From positions 1 through 64,000 of the forward strand of contig JAVSGI010000008.1 of NCBI GenBank assembly GCA_032334235.1: a DNA stretch of 64,000 bases. The letters run 5' to 3'. Below the pieces are notes generated by a model. That model was given only the letters and a program-made list of their open reading frames with translations, was not told the origin of the DNA and made no database searches. Shown in pieces: positions 33,970 to 43,113 of the stretch. The position numbers and the translations under genes are program-made. Origin of the DNA: Paracoccaceae bacterium Fryx2 (lineage in GTDB: Bacteria; Pseudomonadota; Alphaproteobacteria; Rhodobacterales; Rhodobacteraceae). The first letter of the stretch is position 1; the number at the start of each line of letters is the position of its first letter.

Positions 33970-34089
33970 ATGGCGCAGATGGGTTTTTTCGATCTTTCGG
34001 ACCGTTACGCGAGCCTCGATGCCAAAAGGGATCCGCTGGTCGAAATTGATGCCGTCGTGCCGTGGGAGGAGTTTCGTCCGGCTCTTGAG
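33970..34089 (+). pseudogene. IS5 transposase copy A, first 40 codons
   Basis: Reads MAQMGFFDLSDRYASLDAKR to PWEEFRPALE, identical to copies B and C, and is cut by the nested IS21 at the TCTTGAG duplication (34083-34089). Confidence 0.9.
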
Positions 34090-34235
34090 TGCGTGTTTCG
34101 CTTGATGGTGGGCATCGATTTCACGGGATCATGGGCAGTCATTTCGCGTGAAGCTGGGCACTGATTTCGCGGGATCGCGGGCAGGTCTGGTCGGCAAATT
34201 GAGGATAGTTGCGCCTTCAGGAATGAAGGGGTGGC

Positions 34236-35777
34236 TTGATGCCGACAGGACGATTGAACATGCGCCGGATACGAGATGTTTTGCGATTGAAGCTTGGGCA
34301 AGGCCTGAGCGAGCGGTCCATTGCCGCTTCCCTCGGTCTGAGCAAGGGGAGCGTCGGAAGCTACACCCAACGGGCGCGTCATGCCGGGCTCACGTGGCCC
34401 TTGCCGGAGGGGATCGATGACGACAGCCTTGAACTTCTTTTGTTTCCAGCCCCGCCCACGGTGCCGGACGCGGAGCGGCTTGTGCCCGACTGGGCGGAGA
34501 TTGACCGCGAGTTGCGCCGCCCTGGGGTGACGCGGATGCTGCTCTGGGAAGAATACCGTGCCGCGCACCCCGGGGGTTTTGCCTATACTTGGTTTTGCAC
34601 GCATTACGAGGCTTGGAAGGGTCGGGTGCGCCCGACGATGCGCCAGACACATGTGGGCGGCGAGAAGGTGTTCGTCGACTTTGCCGGCGACACCATCGAC
34701 GTGATCGACCCCACGACCGGCGAAGCGCGGGCCATGAAGCTGTTCGTGGCGGCAATGGGGGCATCGAATCACACCTATGCCGAGGCGGTGGCATCGGAGG
34801 GGTTGGAAGATTGGATCCTCGCGCATATCCGGATGTTCGCCTTTCTGGGCGGCGTGCCAAAGGCGGTGGTTCCGGACAATCTGAAGTCCGCCGTGATCAA
34901 GGCAGACCGGTTTGATCCGGGGCTGAACCGGACCTATGCCGAGATGGCGGCGCATTATGGCACCGCCGTTCTGCCCGCCCGGCCGCGCAAACCCCGGGAC
35001 AAGGCGAAGGTGGAAGTGGCTGTCCAAGTGGCACAACGCTGGATTCTGGCGCGGCTGCGGAACCACCGGTTCTTCTCATTGGCCGAGTTGAACGTGGCGA
35101 TCCGGCGGCTGCTGGACGAGTTGAACATGCGCGTGATGCGCGGCTATGGCGCCAGCCGCGCCGATCTGTTTGCCACTTTGGATCGGCCCAATCTTCAGCC
35201 CCTACCGCCCGAACCTTATGTCTTCGCCCGCTGGAAGCGCGCCCGCGTGGCACCCGACTATCACGTTGAGGTCGACAGCTCATGGTATTCCGTGCCCTTC
35301 GCGCTGATCAAACAAGAGGTCGATGTTCGCACAAGCGGCCAGACGGTCGAGATATTCCATCGTGGTCAGAGGGTTGCGAGCCACGTGCGCACCCCGGGGC
35401 GGCGCAGCCATGTCACCGTGGCCGACCATATGCCATCGGCCCATCGTCGCTTTGCCGAATGGACCCCGGCCAGAATGCTGGCGCAGGCAACCAAGACCGG
35501 CCCCGCCGTCGCCGCCTTTTGCGAGATGGTGATGGCTGACCGCCCCCATCCTGAACAGGGGTTCCGCACCTGCCTGGGTGTGCTGGCCTTGGTCAAAACC
35601 TATGGGCCGGAGCGCGTTGATGCGGCCTGCCAGCGGGGTGTGACCATCCGGGCCCGCACCGTCACCTCCATTCGTTCGATCCTCAAGACCGGCCTCGATC
35701 GCGCCTTCCTGGAAGGCTCCGAAGAGGTCGCCCCCCTCCAGCACGCCAACATTCGTGGCGGCAGCTATTACCATTGA
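34236..35777 (+). CDS. istA: IS21 transposase IstA (copy 2)
   Basis: Predicted protein of 513 residues identical to the product of 2523-4064. The only DNA difference I noticed is a silent change in the codon before Asp of the VFVDFAGD motif. Intact. Confidence 0.95.
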   Translation: MMPTGRLNMRRIRDVLRLKLGQGLSERSIAASLGLSKGSVGSYTQRARHAGLTWPLPEGIDDDSLELLLFPAPPTVPDAERLVPDWAEIDRELRRPGVTRMLLWEEYRAAHPGGFAYTWFCTHYEAWKGRVRPTMRQTHVGGEKVFVDFAGDTIDVIDPTTGEARAMKLFVAAMGASNHTYAEAVASEGLEDWILAHIRMFAFLGGVPKAVVPDNLKSAVIKADRFDPGLNRTYAEMAAHYGTAVLPARPRKPRDKAKVEVAVQVAQRWILARLRNHRFFSLAELNVAIRRLLDELNMRVMRGYGASRADLFATLDRPNLQPLPPEPYVFARWKRARVAPDYHVEVDSSWYSVPFALIKQEVDVRTSGQTVEIFHRGQRVASHVRTPGRRSHVTVADHMPSAHRRFAEWTPARMLAQATKTGPAVAAFCEMVMADRPHPEQGFRTCLGVLALVKTYGPERVDAACQRGVTIRARTVTSIRSILKTGLDRAFLEGSEEVAPLQHANIRGGSYYH

Positions 35778-35789
35778 GAAAGGACTAAA

Positions 35790-36551
35790 ATGCTGACCCA
35801 TCCCACCCACGACCGACTGTTGGCGCTCGGCCTGACCGGCATTGCATCGGCGCTCGAAGAACAACGCAGGTCAACCGCCTTCGACGCCCTCTCGTTCGAA
35901 GAGCGTCTCGGCCTGCTGGTCGACCGCGAGGCTGCAGAGCGCGACACCAAGAAACTGGCCTCCCGGCTCAAGTTTGCGGCTCTGCGCCAAGATGCCAGCG
36001 TCGAGGATCTGGACCTGCGCAGCCCACGTGGTCTTGACCGCAGTGTCATGGCGCATCTTGCCGATGGCGGCTGGATCGCCCGGCACGAGAACCTGCTGAT
36101 AACCGGGCCGACCGGTTTGGGCAAAAGCTGGATCGCCTGCGCCCTTGGCCACAAGGCGTGCCGGGATGGGCGGCCCGTCCTCTATCAACGTGCGCCGCGC
36201 ATGTTCGAGGCCCTTGCTCTGGCCCGTGGCGATGGCCGCCATGAACGCATCCTCAAAACCATCGCCCGCATGGATGTGCTGATCATTGACGATTGGGGCC
36301 TCGCCGTCCTCACCGCCCCGGAGCGCCGTGACCTGCTGGAAATCCTCGAAGACCGCCACGGCCGCGCTTCCACCATCGTCACAAGCCAACTCCCCGTTGA
36401 CCAGTGGCACGAAGCCATCGGCGACCCAACGCTCGCAGATGCCATCCTCGACCGCCTCGTTCACAACGCACACCGCCTCACCCTCTCAGGTGAAAGCCTG
36501 CGCAGGCGCTCCGCCGTCACAAAAAAGCTTGACCAAATCGTTCAAGCCTGA
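35790..36551 (+). CDS. istB: IS21 helper ATPase IstB (copy 2)
   Basis: 253 residues, identical to the product of 1749-2510, with Walker A GPTGLGKSW and Walker B LIIDDWGLA. Intact, 12 bases after istA. Confidence 0.95.
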   Translation: MLTHPTHDRLLALGLTGIASALEEQRRSTAFDALSFEERLGLLVDREAAERDTKKLASRLKFAALRQDASVEDLDLRSPRGLDRSVMAHLADGGWIARHENLLITGPTGLGKSWIACALGHKACRDGRPVLYQRAPRMFEALALARGDGRHERILKTIARMDVLIIDDWGLAVLTAPERRDLLEILEDRHGRASTIVTSQLPVDQWHEAIGDPTLADAILDRLVHNAHRLTLSGESLRRRSAVTKKLDQIVQA

Positions 36552-36674
36552 CTCCATGAAAGCGTCGGCCAGCCTGCCCACGATCCCGTGAAATGACTGC
36601 CCAGAATGGCGCGAAACGCGTGCCCACGATCGCGCGAAATCAGCGCCCATTCTCCGCGAAATCCGCATCTTGAG

Positions 36675-37598
36675 CGGGTCTGGCGCAAGCCTGTTGCGGA
36701 TCGCAAGTCCCGCGCGGGGCGCAAGCCGATAGATGCGGTGCTGATGTTCAAGACGCTGGTTCTGAGCGCGCTTTACAACCTGTCGGATGATCAGATCGAA
36801 TATCAGGTCCGCGACCGGCTTTCCTTTATGCGCTTCCTGGGGTTGGGCCTTGGTGACCGGGTGCCCGACGCCAAGACGGTGTGGCTGTATCGCGATGCGC
36901 TGGCGCAGGCCGGCAAGGTGGAGGAGTTGTTCGGGTTGTTTGACGGTCATTTGGCGCGGCGGGGCTACATTGCGCGCGGCGGTCAGATCCTGGACGCCTC
37001 CATCGTGCCGGTGCCGCGCAATCACAACACGCGCGATGAAAACGCAACGATCAAGAAGGGCGAGGTCCCCGAGGATTGGGCTGATAAGCCAGCGAAACGG
37101 GTGCAAAAGGATGTGGACGCACGTTGGACGAAAAAGCACGGCAAGAGCCACTACGGCTACAAGAACCATGTGAATGTGGACCGCACGCATAAGCTGGTCC
37201 GGCGCTACCACGTCACCGACGCCGCTGTGCATGACAGCCAGGCAGTGGATCATCTGCTGATGCAGGGCAACACCGGGTCTGGCGTGTGGGCGGATGCTGC
37301 TTATCGGTCCGAGGAGATGGAGGCCAAACTCCGCGCCTTAAAACTGAAAAGCCACATCCACCGCAAGGGCAATCGGGGCAAGCCGCTGACCGACCAGGCC
37401 AAGGGCAGCAACCGCACCAAATCCACCGTGCGGGTCCGGGTTGAGCACATCTTCGGCGCGCAGGCCAACGACATGGGCGGCACCCTGGTGCGCACCATCG
37501 GCTTGGTGCGGGCGAAGGCCAAAGTCGGCATGAAGAATCTCGCCTACAACATGCGCCGCCTCGGCCAACTGGGTCGCATCAACCCGCACCCAGCCTGA
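36675..37598 (+). pseudogene. IS5 transposase copy A, remaining 307 codons
   Basis: Continues from RVWRKPVADRKSRAGRKPID to the C-terminus RRLGQLGRINPHPA. It holds the complete DDE core but has lost the start and the first 40 codons to the nested IS21 insertion. Confidence 0.9.
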
Positions 37599-37793
37599 AA
37601 ACGGTCGGCCAAGGACGCAGATCGCCCCGCGCATCGCTAAAAACGGCCCTGAACCGAAGGTCCGCGAGGCGAAATGGGCGGCAGATCATAAAAACCAAGG
37701 CAACAATCGGTCAGCTGAAGGTCGCTGCCGCGCTTCGGGCAGAACCTGCTATGCCGTTGCCGCGAAAACAGTCAAAAATCGAGGTGCCCATAT

Positions 37794-37984
37794 GCGAATA
37801 CACCGCCACCGACAACGAAGTTGCGAGGCGAGTGCAGTTTGAACAAGAAGAGTTCGCCCGGCGTCAATGCCTTGAAATTCCCACCCGACGGCGCCCAAAA
37901 GTTGACCTCTGCCAAATCCCGCTTCTGCCGGAGCATATCGAACCAATTCCAGTCGGTCACGGCGAGGACGAGGTTGATGCCCAT
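37794..37984 (-). pseudogene. HNH endonuclease, 5' part
   Basis: Encodes about 63 residues: MGINLVLAVTDWNWFDML, then EVNFWAPSGGNFKALTPGEL and RNFVVGGGVFAY. This is the characteristic N-terminal domain of the HNH family, probably a PUA/ASCH-like DNA-sensing module. Its ATG immediately follows the stop codon of the upstream gene (TGAATG), so it is translationally coupled to the PD-(D/E)XK gene. Confidence 0.87.
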
Positions 37985-38899
37985 TCAGGAAGCCCCGTAG
38001 CTGCGCTCGATCAGAGGCTTTGCCCGTTCCAGATCATCTGCGGTGGTCAAGGTGATTTCCAGATCGCCGGTGCCGAAATGGCCTACTGTCGAGACATCCC
38101 GGGTGAAGCCATGCTCAATCGACACTGTTGTGGGGTCGACCTTCAGAAAGATCAGAATCTTGCCAGTTGTCGGGCGAAACTCCACACAGGCAAAATTCTT
38201 GATCCGCTTGAACGCGATGTAGAACCTCAGCGTTGTTTCCTGCACATCATCGCCCAGCGCGGTCAGGTGGGCCCGAAGTGCCTCGAACCTATCGTTCATG
38301 GCGGCATCCAGTTCTGTCATGACGGTGCCGATCGTCTTGTACTTGCCCGGGACAGCCACCGCGCCATTGCCTGTCCCTCCCGGAACCGACACCCCTTTCA
38401 CAGATATTGCCGCCACAAGATCAAGCATCAGCAGATCGCCCCCGAAGCGGCGATACCGGATCAGCTCGATATTGCGCTGGATTTGCTTGACCGCGTGATC
38501 ATCGTAGCGATTGAAATCACCGGCGATGCAAATCAGCCGCGGGGCGGACCAGTCGACCGCATCGGCGGCGTTCTTGCCCAATTTTTCCAGCACCAGCCAC
38601 TGAAAATCTTTGCGGTGATCCATGAGCCAGTCGAGGTAGAACGGCCCCTGATTGATCACGTTCTCATTTGAGGCCCGCTTGTATTCCACGATTACTGGGC
38701 AGCCGTTTTCATCTAGGCCCAGCGTATCGATGCGGCCTCCGTGCGTGGTGGTGAATTCGGTGGCAAGAAATCGAACGCCCAGCAAAGGTTCGAGATTGGT
38801 TTCGAACAATATCTGGACCGACTTTTCGACCGTGTCCGTCGTTCCGGTCAGTTCGCTAACCGTGCCTGCGCCAATGCGGAAAAGCTTGATGTCACTCAA
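37985..38899 (-). CDS. PD-(D/E)XK nuclease-like protein with DUF5655 domain
   Basis: 304 residues. The N-terminal part resembles NucS/DUF91-type nucleases: the core GGRIDTLGLDENGCPVIVEY followed by K supplies Asp58, Glu72 and Lys74 of a PD-(D/E)XK site, with a preceding Glu in the first helix (LFETNLEPLLG). The C-terminal third (about 200-304: FEALRAHLTALGDDVQETTL, FACVEFRPTTGKILIFL) matches the DUF5655 module found with such nucleases. It could cleave branched or single-stranded DNA, or be the cutting unit of the operon. It follows the GIY-YIG gene by 18 bases and abuts the HNH gene. Confidence 0.8.
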   Translation of the reverse strand: MSDIKLFRIGAGTVSELTGTTDTVEKSVQILFETNLEPLLGVRFLATEFTTTHGGRIDTLGLDENGCPVIVEYKRASNENVINQGPFYLDWLMDHRKDFQWLVLEKLGKNAADAVDWSAPRLICIAGDFNRYDDHAVKQIQRNIELIRYRRFGGDLLMLDLVAAISVKGVSVPGGTGNGAVAVPGKYKTIGTVMTELDAAMNDRFEALRAHLTALGDDVQETTLRFYIAFKRIKNFACVEFRPTTGKILIFLKVDPTTVSIEHGFTRDVSTVGHFGTGDLEITLTTADDLERAKPLIERSYGAS

Positions 38900-38917
38900 A
38901 GTGCTGCCCTCGAACTT

Positions 38918-40111
38918 TCATTGTCCCTGTCTTTCGATCAGCTTGGCCGATTGCGGGTCATAAACGTAGTTAGAAATCGTCCCGTCCCTGATCTTTTCGA
39001 CCGCTTCGTCGATCGCGAACAGAGGCACTAGAAACCATTCACGAGGAACGACGGGATTGCCAAAACGGTCACTGATCTCAATGTCGAGGCGGGCAACGTC
39101 AAAGATGCGGTGGATCAGCTTCTCCAGCTTGGTTCGGTTGATGTTGTAAAGCTCATACGTGGCGACCACCTCGACATCGGCGAGCAGAAATGTTGGCTGC
39201 AATCTTGCCGCTGCAATACGCTGCTTGACGCTCATGTTGGTCACGCCGATCTTGTGCACCAGTTTGCGGTTGGCCGCGACAGTGGGATGGTCGGACTTGC
39301 TGCGCAGGACATAAACGGTGCCGCTCGCCTCGTCCCCGTCCGCGGTGTGATCAGCAAACAAGGGCCCTGCCGTGGGATCGGTGATACGCCTGCCTGCGTC
39401 GTCCTTGTTCAGCGATCGTTGAAGCGAGCGCATCAGCATATTGCTTTGGGTGCCGTTGTCGAAAATCACACGAAGCCGGGCATCAGTGCGTCCTTGGGCA
39501 TTTGTGAACACGTCGTCCATTTCGGCGACATATGCTTTCTGGCCACTTACGATAAAGAAACTGCCAGGCCGAATTTCTGCCTTGAGCTCAAAGGGCCGCG
39601 AGGTGCGTATGCCAGCATTCAGCTCTTTCTGAACCTGTTCAAAGATAGGCTTAAAGGTCTCGAAGTCCTCGCACTTGTCTCGATTGGCAATCTCCTCGGC
39701 CGCGCGCTTTTCGACACTTGACCGCACGTGGCGAAGCTCTGTGATGCTGGCAGTTGCGACTTCCACACCAAGTTCAGCAAGCAGGGCATCATCATCAAGA
39801 TCATCTGTTTCGGCCGATAAATCCGCCGCTTGCCCAGACAAAAGCCCTTGATGATCGAGCGGCTCAAGGATTTCCCGGCATTCGGCAAGGTCGCGCAGAC
39901 GATCCAGCCGCACGGCATAGAGGCGCTCGAAGATATCAAGGGCATCGTCATGGCGAGGGGCATGGCCGTGCTCATCAAAGAAGCGCTGAACCTCCTCAAA
40001 ACCAGCAATGATCCGTTCTTCGCGCGGCGTCCGGCTGGATGCCTTCTTTGGTACGACCTCGACGCCTAGTTCGGCAAGGAGTGCGTCATCGTCATCATTA
40101 AAGTCAGCCAT
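38918..40111 (-). CDS. GIY-YIG nuclease of the T5orf172 type
   Basis: 397 residues. The C-terminal GIY-YIG domain shows VYVLR (266-270), HKIGVT (286-291), Arg298, Glu330 in KLEKLIHRIF and REWF (357-360), so all catalytic positions of the family are present. The N-terminal half is acidic and helical and holds an exact internal duplication, DDDALLAELGVEV at 7-19 and 106-118, perhaps a docking motif. It overlaps the helicase end by 8 bases, suggesting a helicase-nuclease pair as in restriction systems. Confidence 0.88.
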   Translation of the reverse strand: MADFNDDDDALLAELGVEVVPKKASSRTPREERIIAGFEEVQRFFDEHGHAPRHDDALDIFERLYAVRLDRLRDLAECREILEPLDHQGLLSGQAADLSAETDDLDDDALLAELGVEVATASITELRHVRSSVEKRAAEEIANRDKCEDFETFKPIFEQVQKELNAGIRTSRPFELKAEIRPGSFFIVSGQKAYVAEMDDVFTNAQGRTDARLRVIFDNGTQSNMLMRSLQRSLNKDDAGRRITDPTAGPLFADHTADGDEASGTVYVLRSKSDHPTVAANRKLVHKIGVTNMSVKQRIAAARLQPTFLLADVEVVATYELYNINRTKLEKLIHRIFDVARLDIEISDRFGNPVVPREWFLVPLFAIDEAVEKIRDGTISNYVYDPQSAKLIERQGQ

Positions 40112-42149
40112 GGGCAGCCTCCGCTTTCATCCGGGCGAGGTAGGCAACACCCTCGGCCATCCGCTTTTCCCATGCGTCCTGCGATGTGATCGAAGGCAGC
40201 CGTCCTCGATCCTGCTTGAACTTCAGGGCCCGTTTCGCAAGGTCGCGGGCTTCATCTGGTGTGAGGTTCACCTTCTTGGCAGAAATTACCGAAGCAACCT
40301 GTTTCAGGCTTTCTTCACTCATGGTCTTGGCGAGGATGGCATAGGCCTCGCCGAATGGATTGATCCGGTCGATCAGGTCGATATCCAGCTCGCGCACGTC
40401 CATCGCGAACTTGCGCACGCCGTCGATCAGCGCCGTGTTGCCGATCGCCTCGGTCACAGCACCTGTCAAAGCAACGGCCTTCGCCTGCTGCGTCAGGTTC
40501 AGAGCTGCAACGGCGTGTTGGCGCACAGCCTCGCTATCCTGATCGTCAAGGTCCGGGTAGCGCGCCTTGATGATCTTGCCCATACGCACTTGGGTCAGCT
40601 CTTCGGGCACAAGTTCCTCATCGAACAGCCCGCGCTCGATCGTGGTCTTGTCCTGCACAAAGGCGGTTATCACTTCGTTCAGATCCTGCTGGCAGATGCG
40701 CTCGGCCTCCTTGCTTTTCGGCTCAATCAATCCCTTGATCTCGATCTGGAACTTGCCGCTTTCCTCGTTGAAGCCGACATTGCACTTTTTCGGATCATAG
40801 CCATCGGCCCCATAGTCGAACCCCTCGGTGGCGACGTTCGTTGCCACCTTGGGTTTGAACTCGAAACGCGGCGCCAACACCTGTTCCATCAGCAGGCTGG
40901 CGGCGATGGCCTTCAGCGTATCGTTCACCGCCTCTGTCACGGTCTCCGACGATGCATCCGGTTCGGCAATCAGGTTGGTAAAGCGGGCGCGGGTCTTGCC
41001 CGGGGCATCGCGGGTAGCGCGGCCGATGATCTGCACTATTTCGGTTAGAGAGGCGCGATAGCCGACGGTCAGCGCGTGTTCGCACCAGATCCAGTCAAAC
41101 CCCTCTTTTGCCATGCCAAGCGCGATGATGATGTCCACATGATCACGGTTCATCTTCTGCGCTGGGTCTTTCAGCCCCGCCGATACCTTGTCCCGCTTGG
41201 GCCCTTCGTCGTCGACCAGATCGGCGATGCGCAGCACCCGGCCGTCGGGACGCATCACCAGTTGAAAGCCAGTCACCGGGTCAAGGCCCTGCCAGTCGCC
41301 CAGCGCATCGATGATGTGCTCGACCTCGCGGTGCTTGTCCTTGGTGCTTTCGCGGGAGTTCACGTTGGGGATGTGGATGATCGTCTTCTCGTCAGGGTCC
41401 AGAACCTTCAGGATATCGTCGGCATAGGAGCCGGAGTAGAAATAATACCCGATATCCAGCAATTTCAGATATTTATACCCGTTCAGCTGCTCGTAATAGG
41501 TATAGGTGACGGTGTCGAATTTCGACTCGTCATGGGGGGCCAGAACGGCCTCGGCATCACCGCGGAAATATGATCCCGTCATGGCGACCACATGCACCTT
41601 GTCGCGGGCGATCAGCGCCCCGAGGTGCTGGCCGAGCCGGTTGTCCGGGTTGGCAGAGACGTGGTGAAATTCATCTACAGCGATCAGCCGGTCATCGAAG
41701 GCCTCGATCCCGTATTTCTCGACCGCGTTGCGAAACGTGGCGTGGGCGCAGACCAGCACACGATCATCACTGGCAAGGAAGGCGCCGACAGCATTTGCTT
41801 TACCGCCATCCGATCCCGGCGCGTTGCACAGGTTCCATTTCGGCTCCACCCGCCAGTCGGCCCAGAACCCGAACTCGGTCAGCGGCTCGTCGTTAAAGCT
41901 GGAGCCGATCGAGCGTTCGGGCACCGTGATGATTGCCTGCTTCAGGCCCTGATTGTGCAGCTTGTCGAGGGCGATGAACATCAGCGCACGGGATTTGCCA
42001 GAGGCGGGCGGCGATTTGATCAGCAGATAGGGCTCGCCGCGCTTGTCATAAGCGCGTTCCTGCATCGGACGCATGCCTAACTCGTTCGGGCTTTGGTCCT
42101 TGCCGGTGCTTGCATAGGTGACCGAGACGGAGGGGACGGACTTACGCAT
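40104..42149 (-). CDS. SF2 DEAD/DEAH-type helicase of a restriction-like system
   Basis: 681 residues from the ATG at 42149, preferred to an upstream start because AAGGAATTT precedes it and the protein then begins close to the first helicase motif. Visible motifs: Walker A SPPASGKS (46-53), DEFH box (159-162), motif III MTGSYFRG, and motif VI IGRATRDAPGKTRARF. This is the arrangement of type I/III restriction translocases. It overlaps the upstream gene by 8 bases and the downstream nuclease by 8 bases. Likely an ATP-driven DNA translocase bringing nuclease and target together; that role is inferred. Confidence 0.9.
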   Translation of the reverse strand: MRKSVPSVSVTYASTGKDQSPNELGMRPMQERAYDKRGEPYLLIKSPPASGKSRALMFIALDKLHNQGLKQAIITVPERSIGSSFNDEPLTEFGFWADWRVEPKWNLCNAPGSDGGKANAVGAFLASDDRVLVCAHATFRNAVEKYGIEAFDDRLIAVDEFHHVSANPDNRLGQHLGALIARDKVHVVAMTGSYFRGDAEAVLAPHDESKFDTVTYTYYEQLNGYKYLKLLDIGYYFYSGSYADDILKVLDPDEKTIIHIPNVNSRESTKDKHREVEHIIDALGDWQGLDPVTGFQLVMRPDGRVLRIADLVDDEGPKRDKVSAGLKDPAQKMNRDHVDIIIALGMAKEGFDWIWCEHALTVGYRASLTEIVQIIGRATRDAPGKTRARFTNLIAEPDASSETVTEAVNDTLKAIAASLLMEQVLAPRFEFKPKVATNVATEGFDYGADGYDPKKCNVGFNEESGKFQIEIKGLIEPKSKEAERICQQDLNEVITAFVQDKTTIERGLFDEELVPEELTQVRMGKIIKARYPDLDDQDSEAVRQHAVAALNLTQQAKAVALTGAVTEAIGNTALIDGVRKFAMDVRELDIDLIDRINPFGEAYAILAKTMSEESLKQVASVISAKKVNLTPDEARDLAKRALKFKQDRGRLPSITSQDAWEKRMAEGVAYLARMKAEAAHG

Positions 42150-43113
42150 TTGAAATTCCTTTCGAAACTTTCCTCGCCGAGTCCCAAGCCGTTTGGATCG
42201 CCGAAGGACTAGCAAGAAAGAACTCACCGCCAAGTGAATCGCCGTGCTCAACAAGGAGCCGCTTCATCTCAGATTCTCCAGCCAGAGCATGTTTGGACGA
42301 AGGATAAGGACCTTCGCCCTCTAAGTCGTTGGAGTGCAATGCCGTCCATGAAAACAATCCTGCGGGCAACGCAGCGTTCAGTCCATCGCGCCGTGACAGA
42401 GGACTCACTGAAAATCCCACTTTAATAATTGACTGCCCGTTTGTCGGTTTCCCCAAAAATACACGCCGGTCGCCATTGAGCTTAAGTATATAAAGCTGTT
42501 TTGGACCTTCTGACTCTCGCGTAAAATAGCCATTCTGAGACACTGGGCCCGGCTTCGAAGGTTGCAACAATATGCTGCCCTGAACCGGTGATGCGGCATC
42601 AACTTCGATTTCACCGAAAACTGACGTTTCCACCAAAATAAGATCGAAAAGCTTTTGAGATTCTTTCGCCGTCAGTCGCATCCCGAGCGAACCAATAACT
42701 TGCGCACGACCCGAAGTGTAAGTTTCATCTGCAAAGTGATCGATCAAGGCATAGGATTCTGGGGCAACGTGCCATGCCCGAGTTGCCTTAACAGCAAGGT
42801 CCCACTTCCCCATAGTTTCAGCGTCCGCTTCTTTTGTTGCCCAAGCAACCGGGTCCATGAATGCTTTGGCAAAGTTTACACGATGTGAGACCTGCTGGAT
42901 GCCGATGATCTGCCCCCGTTGTTCTTTGGGTGCTTTGCTCTTGTGGCCGTAGATCACAACCAGCGCCCCAGGCTTGGTTTCGCGTACAAAATGGTCACGT
43001 TGACCTTTATTCGAAAAACCCAAAAAACCCCAACTTGATGGGTTGAAACCATAGAAGCTTGTCAACCATACGTTGGGTGGTGAGGCCACAATCGCTTCGG
43101 CGGGAGTCATCAT
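42142..43113 (-). CDS. EVE-like domain fused to a GIY-YIG-type domain
   Basis: 323 residues, unfamiliar as a whole. The N-terminal half (about 13-165) has the feel of an EVE/PUA-like domain: NVWLTSFYGFNPSSWGFLGF, then GALVVIYGHKSKAPKEQRGQ and IIGIQQVSHRV, ending in AWHVAPESYALIDH. Such domains read modified bases. The C-terminal half shows GIY-YIG hallmarks: LYILKLNGD (207-215), IKVGFSVSPLSRRDGLN (230-246), Glu in GESEMKRLL and GGEFFLAS. A modification-dependent nuclease is the best guess; both domain calls are from motif reading only. Starts within the methyltransferase stop (ATGA). Confidence 0.65.
   Translation of the reverse strand: MMTPAEAIVASPPNVWLTSFYGFNPSSWGFLGFSNKGQRDHFVRETKPGALVVIYGHKSKAPKEQRGQIIGIQQVSHRVNFAKAFMDPVAWATKEADAETMGKWDLAVKATRAWHVAPESYALIDHFADETYTSGRAQVIGSLGMRLTAKESQKLFDLILVETSVFGEIEVDAASPVQGSILLQPSKPGPVSQNGYFTRESEGPKQLYILKLNGDRRVFLGKPTNGQSIIKVGFSVSPLSRRDGLNAALPAGLFSWTALHSNDLEGEGPYPSSKHALAGESEMKRLLVEHGDSLGGEFFLASPSAIQTAWDSARKVSKGISNA

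Larger units (their letters stand above)
34090..36667 (+). mobile_element. IS21-family element, copy 2 (2578 bp), nested in IS5
   Basis: Same element as at 1633-4210 in the opposite orientation, with the same TGCG...CGCA ends. It is flanked by a 7-bp duplication TCTTGAG (34083-34089 and 36668-36674), against 8 bp for copy 1. Being inside IS5 copy A it arrived after that insertion. Confidence 0.93.
33895..37789 (+). mobile_element. IS5-family element, copy A, carrying a nested IS21
   Basis: Inverted repeats GGGCACCTC / GAGGTGCCC and the 4-bp duplication ATAT define the ends. The total is 3895 bp: 1310 bp of IS5, plus 2578 bp of IS21 and its 7-bp duplication. The transposase frame is split between 33970-34089 (40 codons) and 36675-37598 (307 codons plus stop). 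Joining them reproduces exactly the 347-residue protein of copies B and C. It lies inside the HNH endonuclease gene, in the opposite orientation. Confidence 0.93.
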
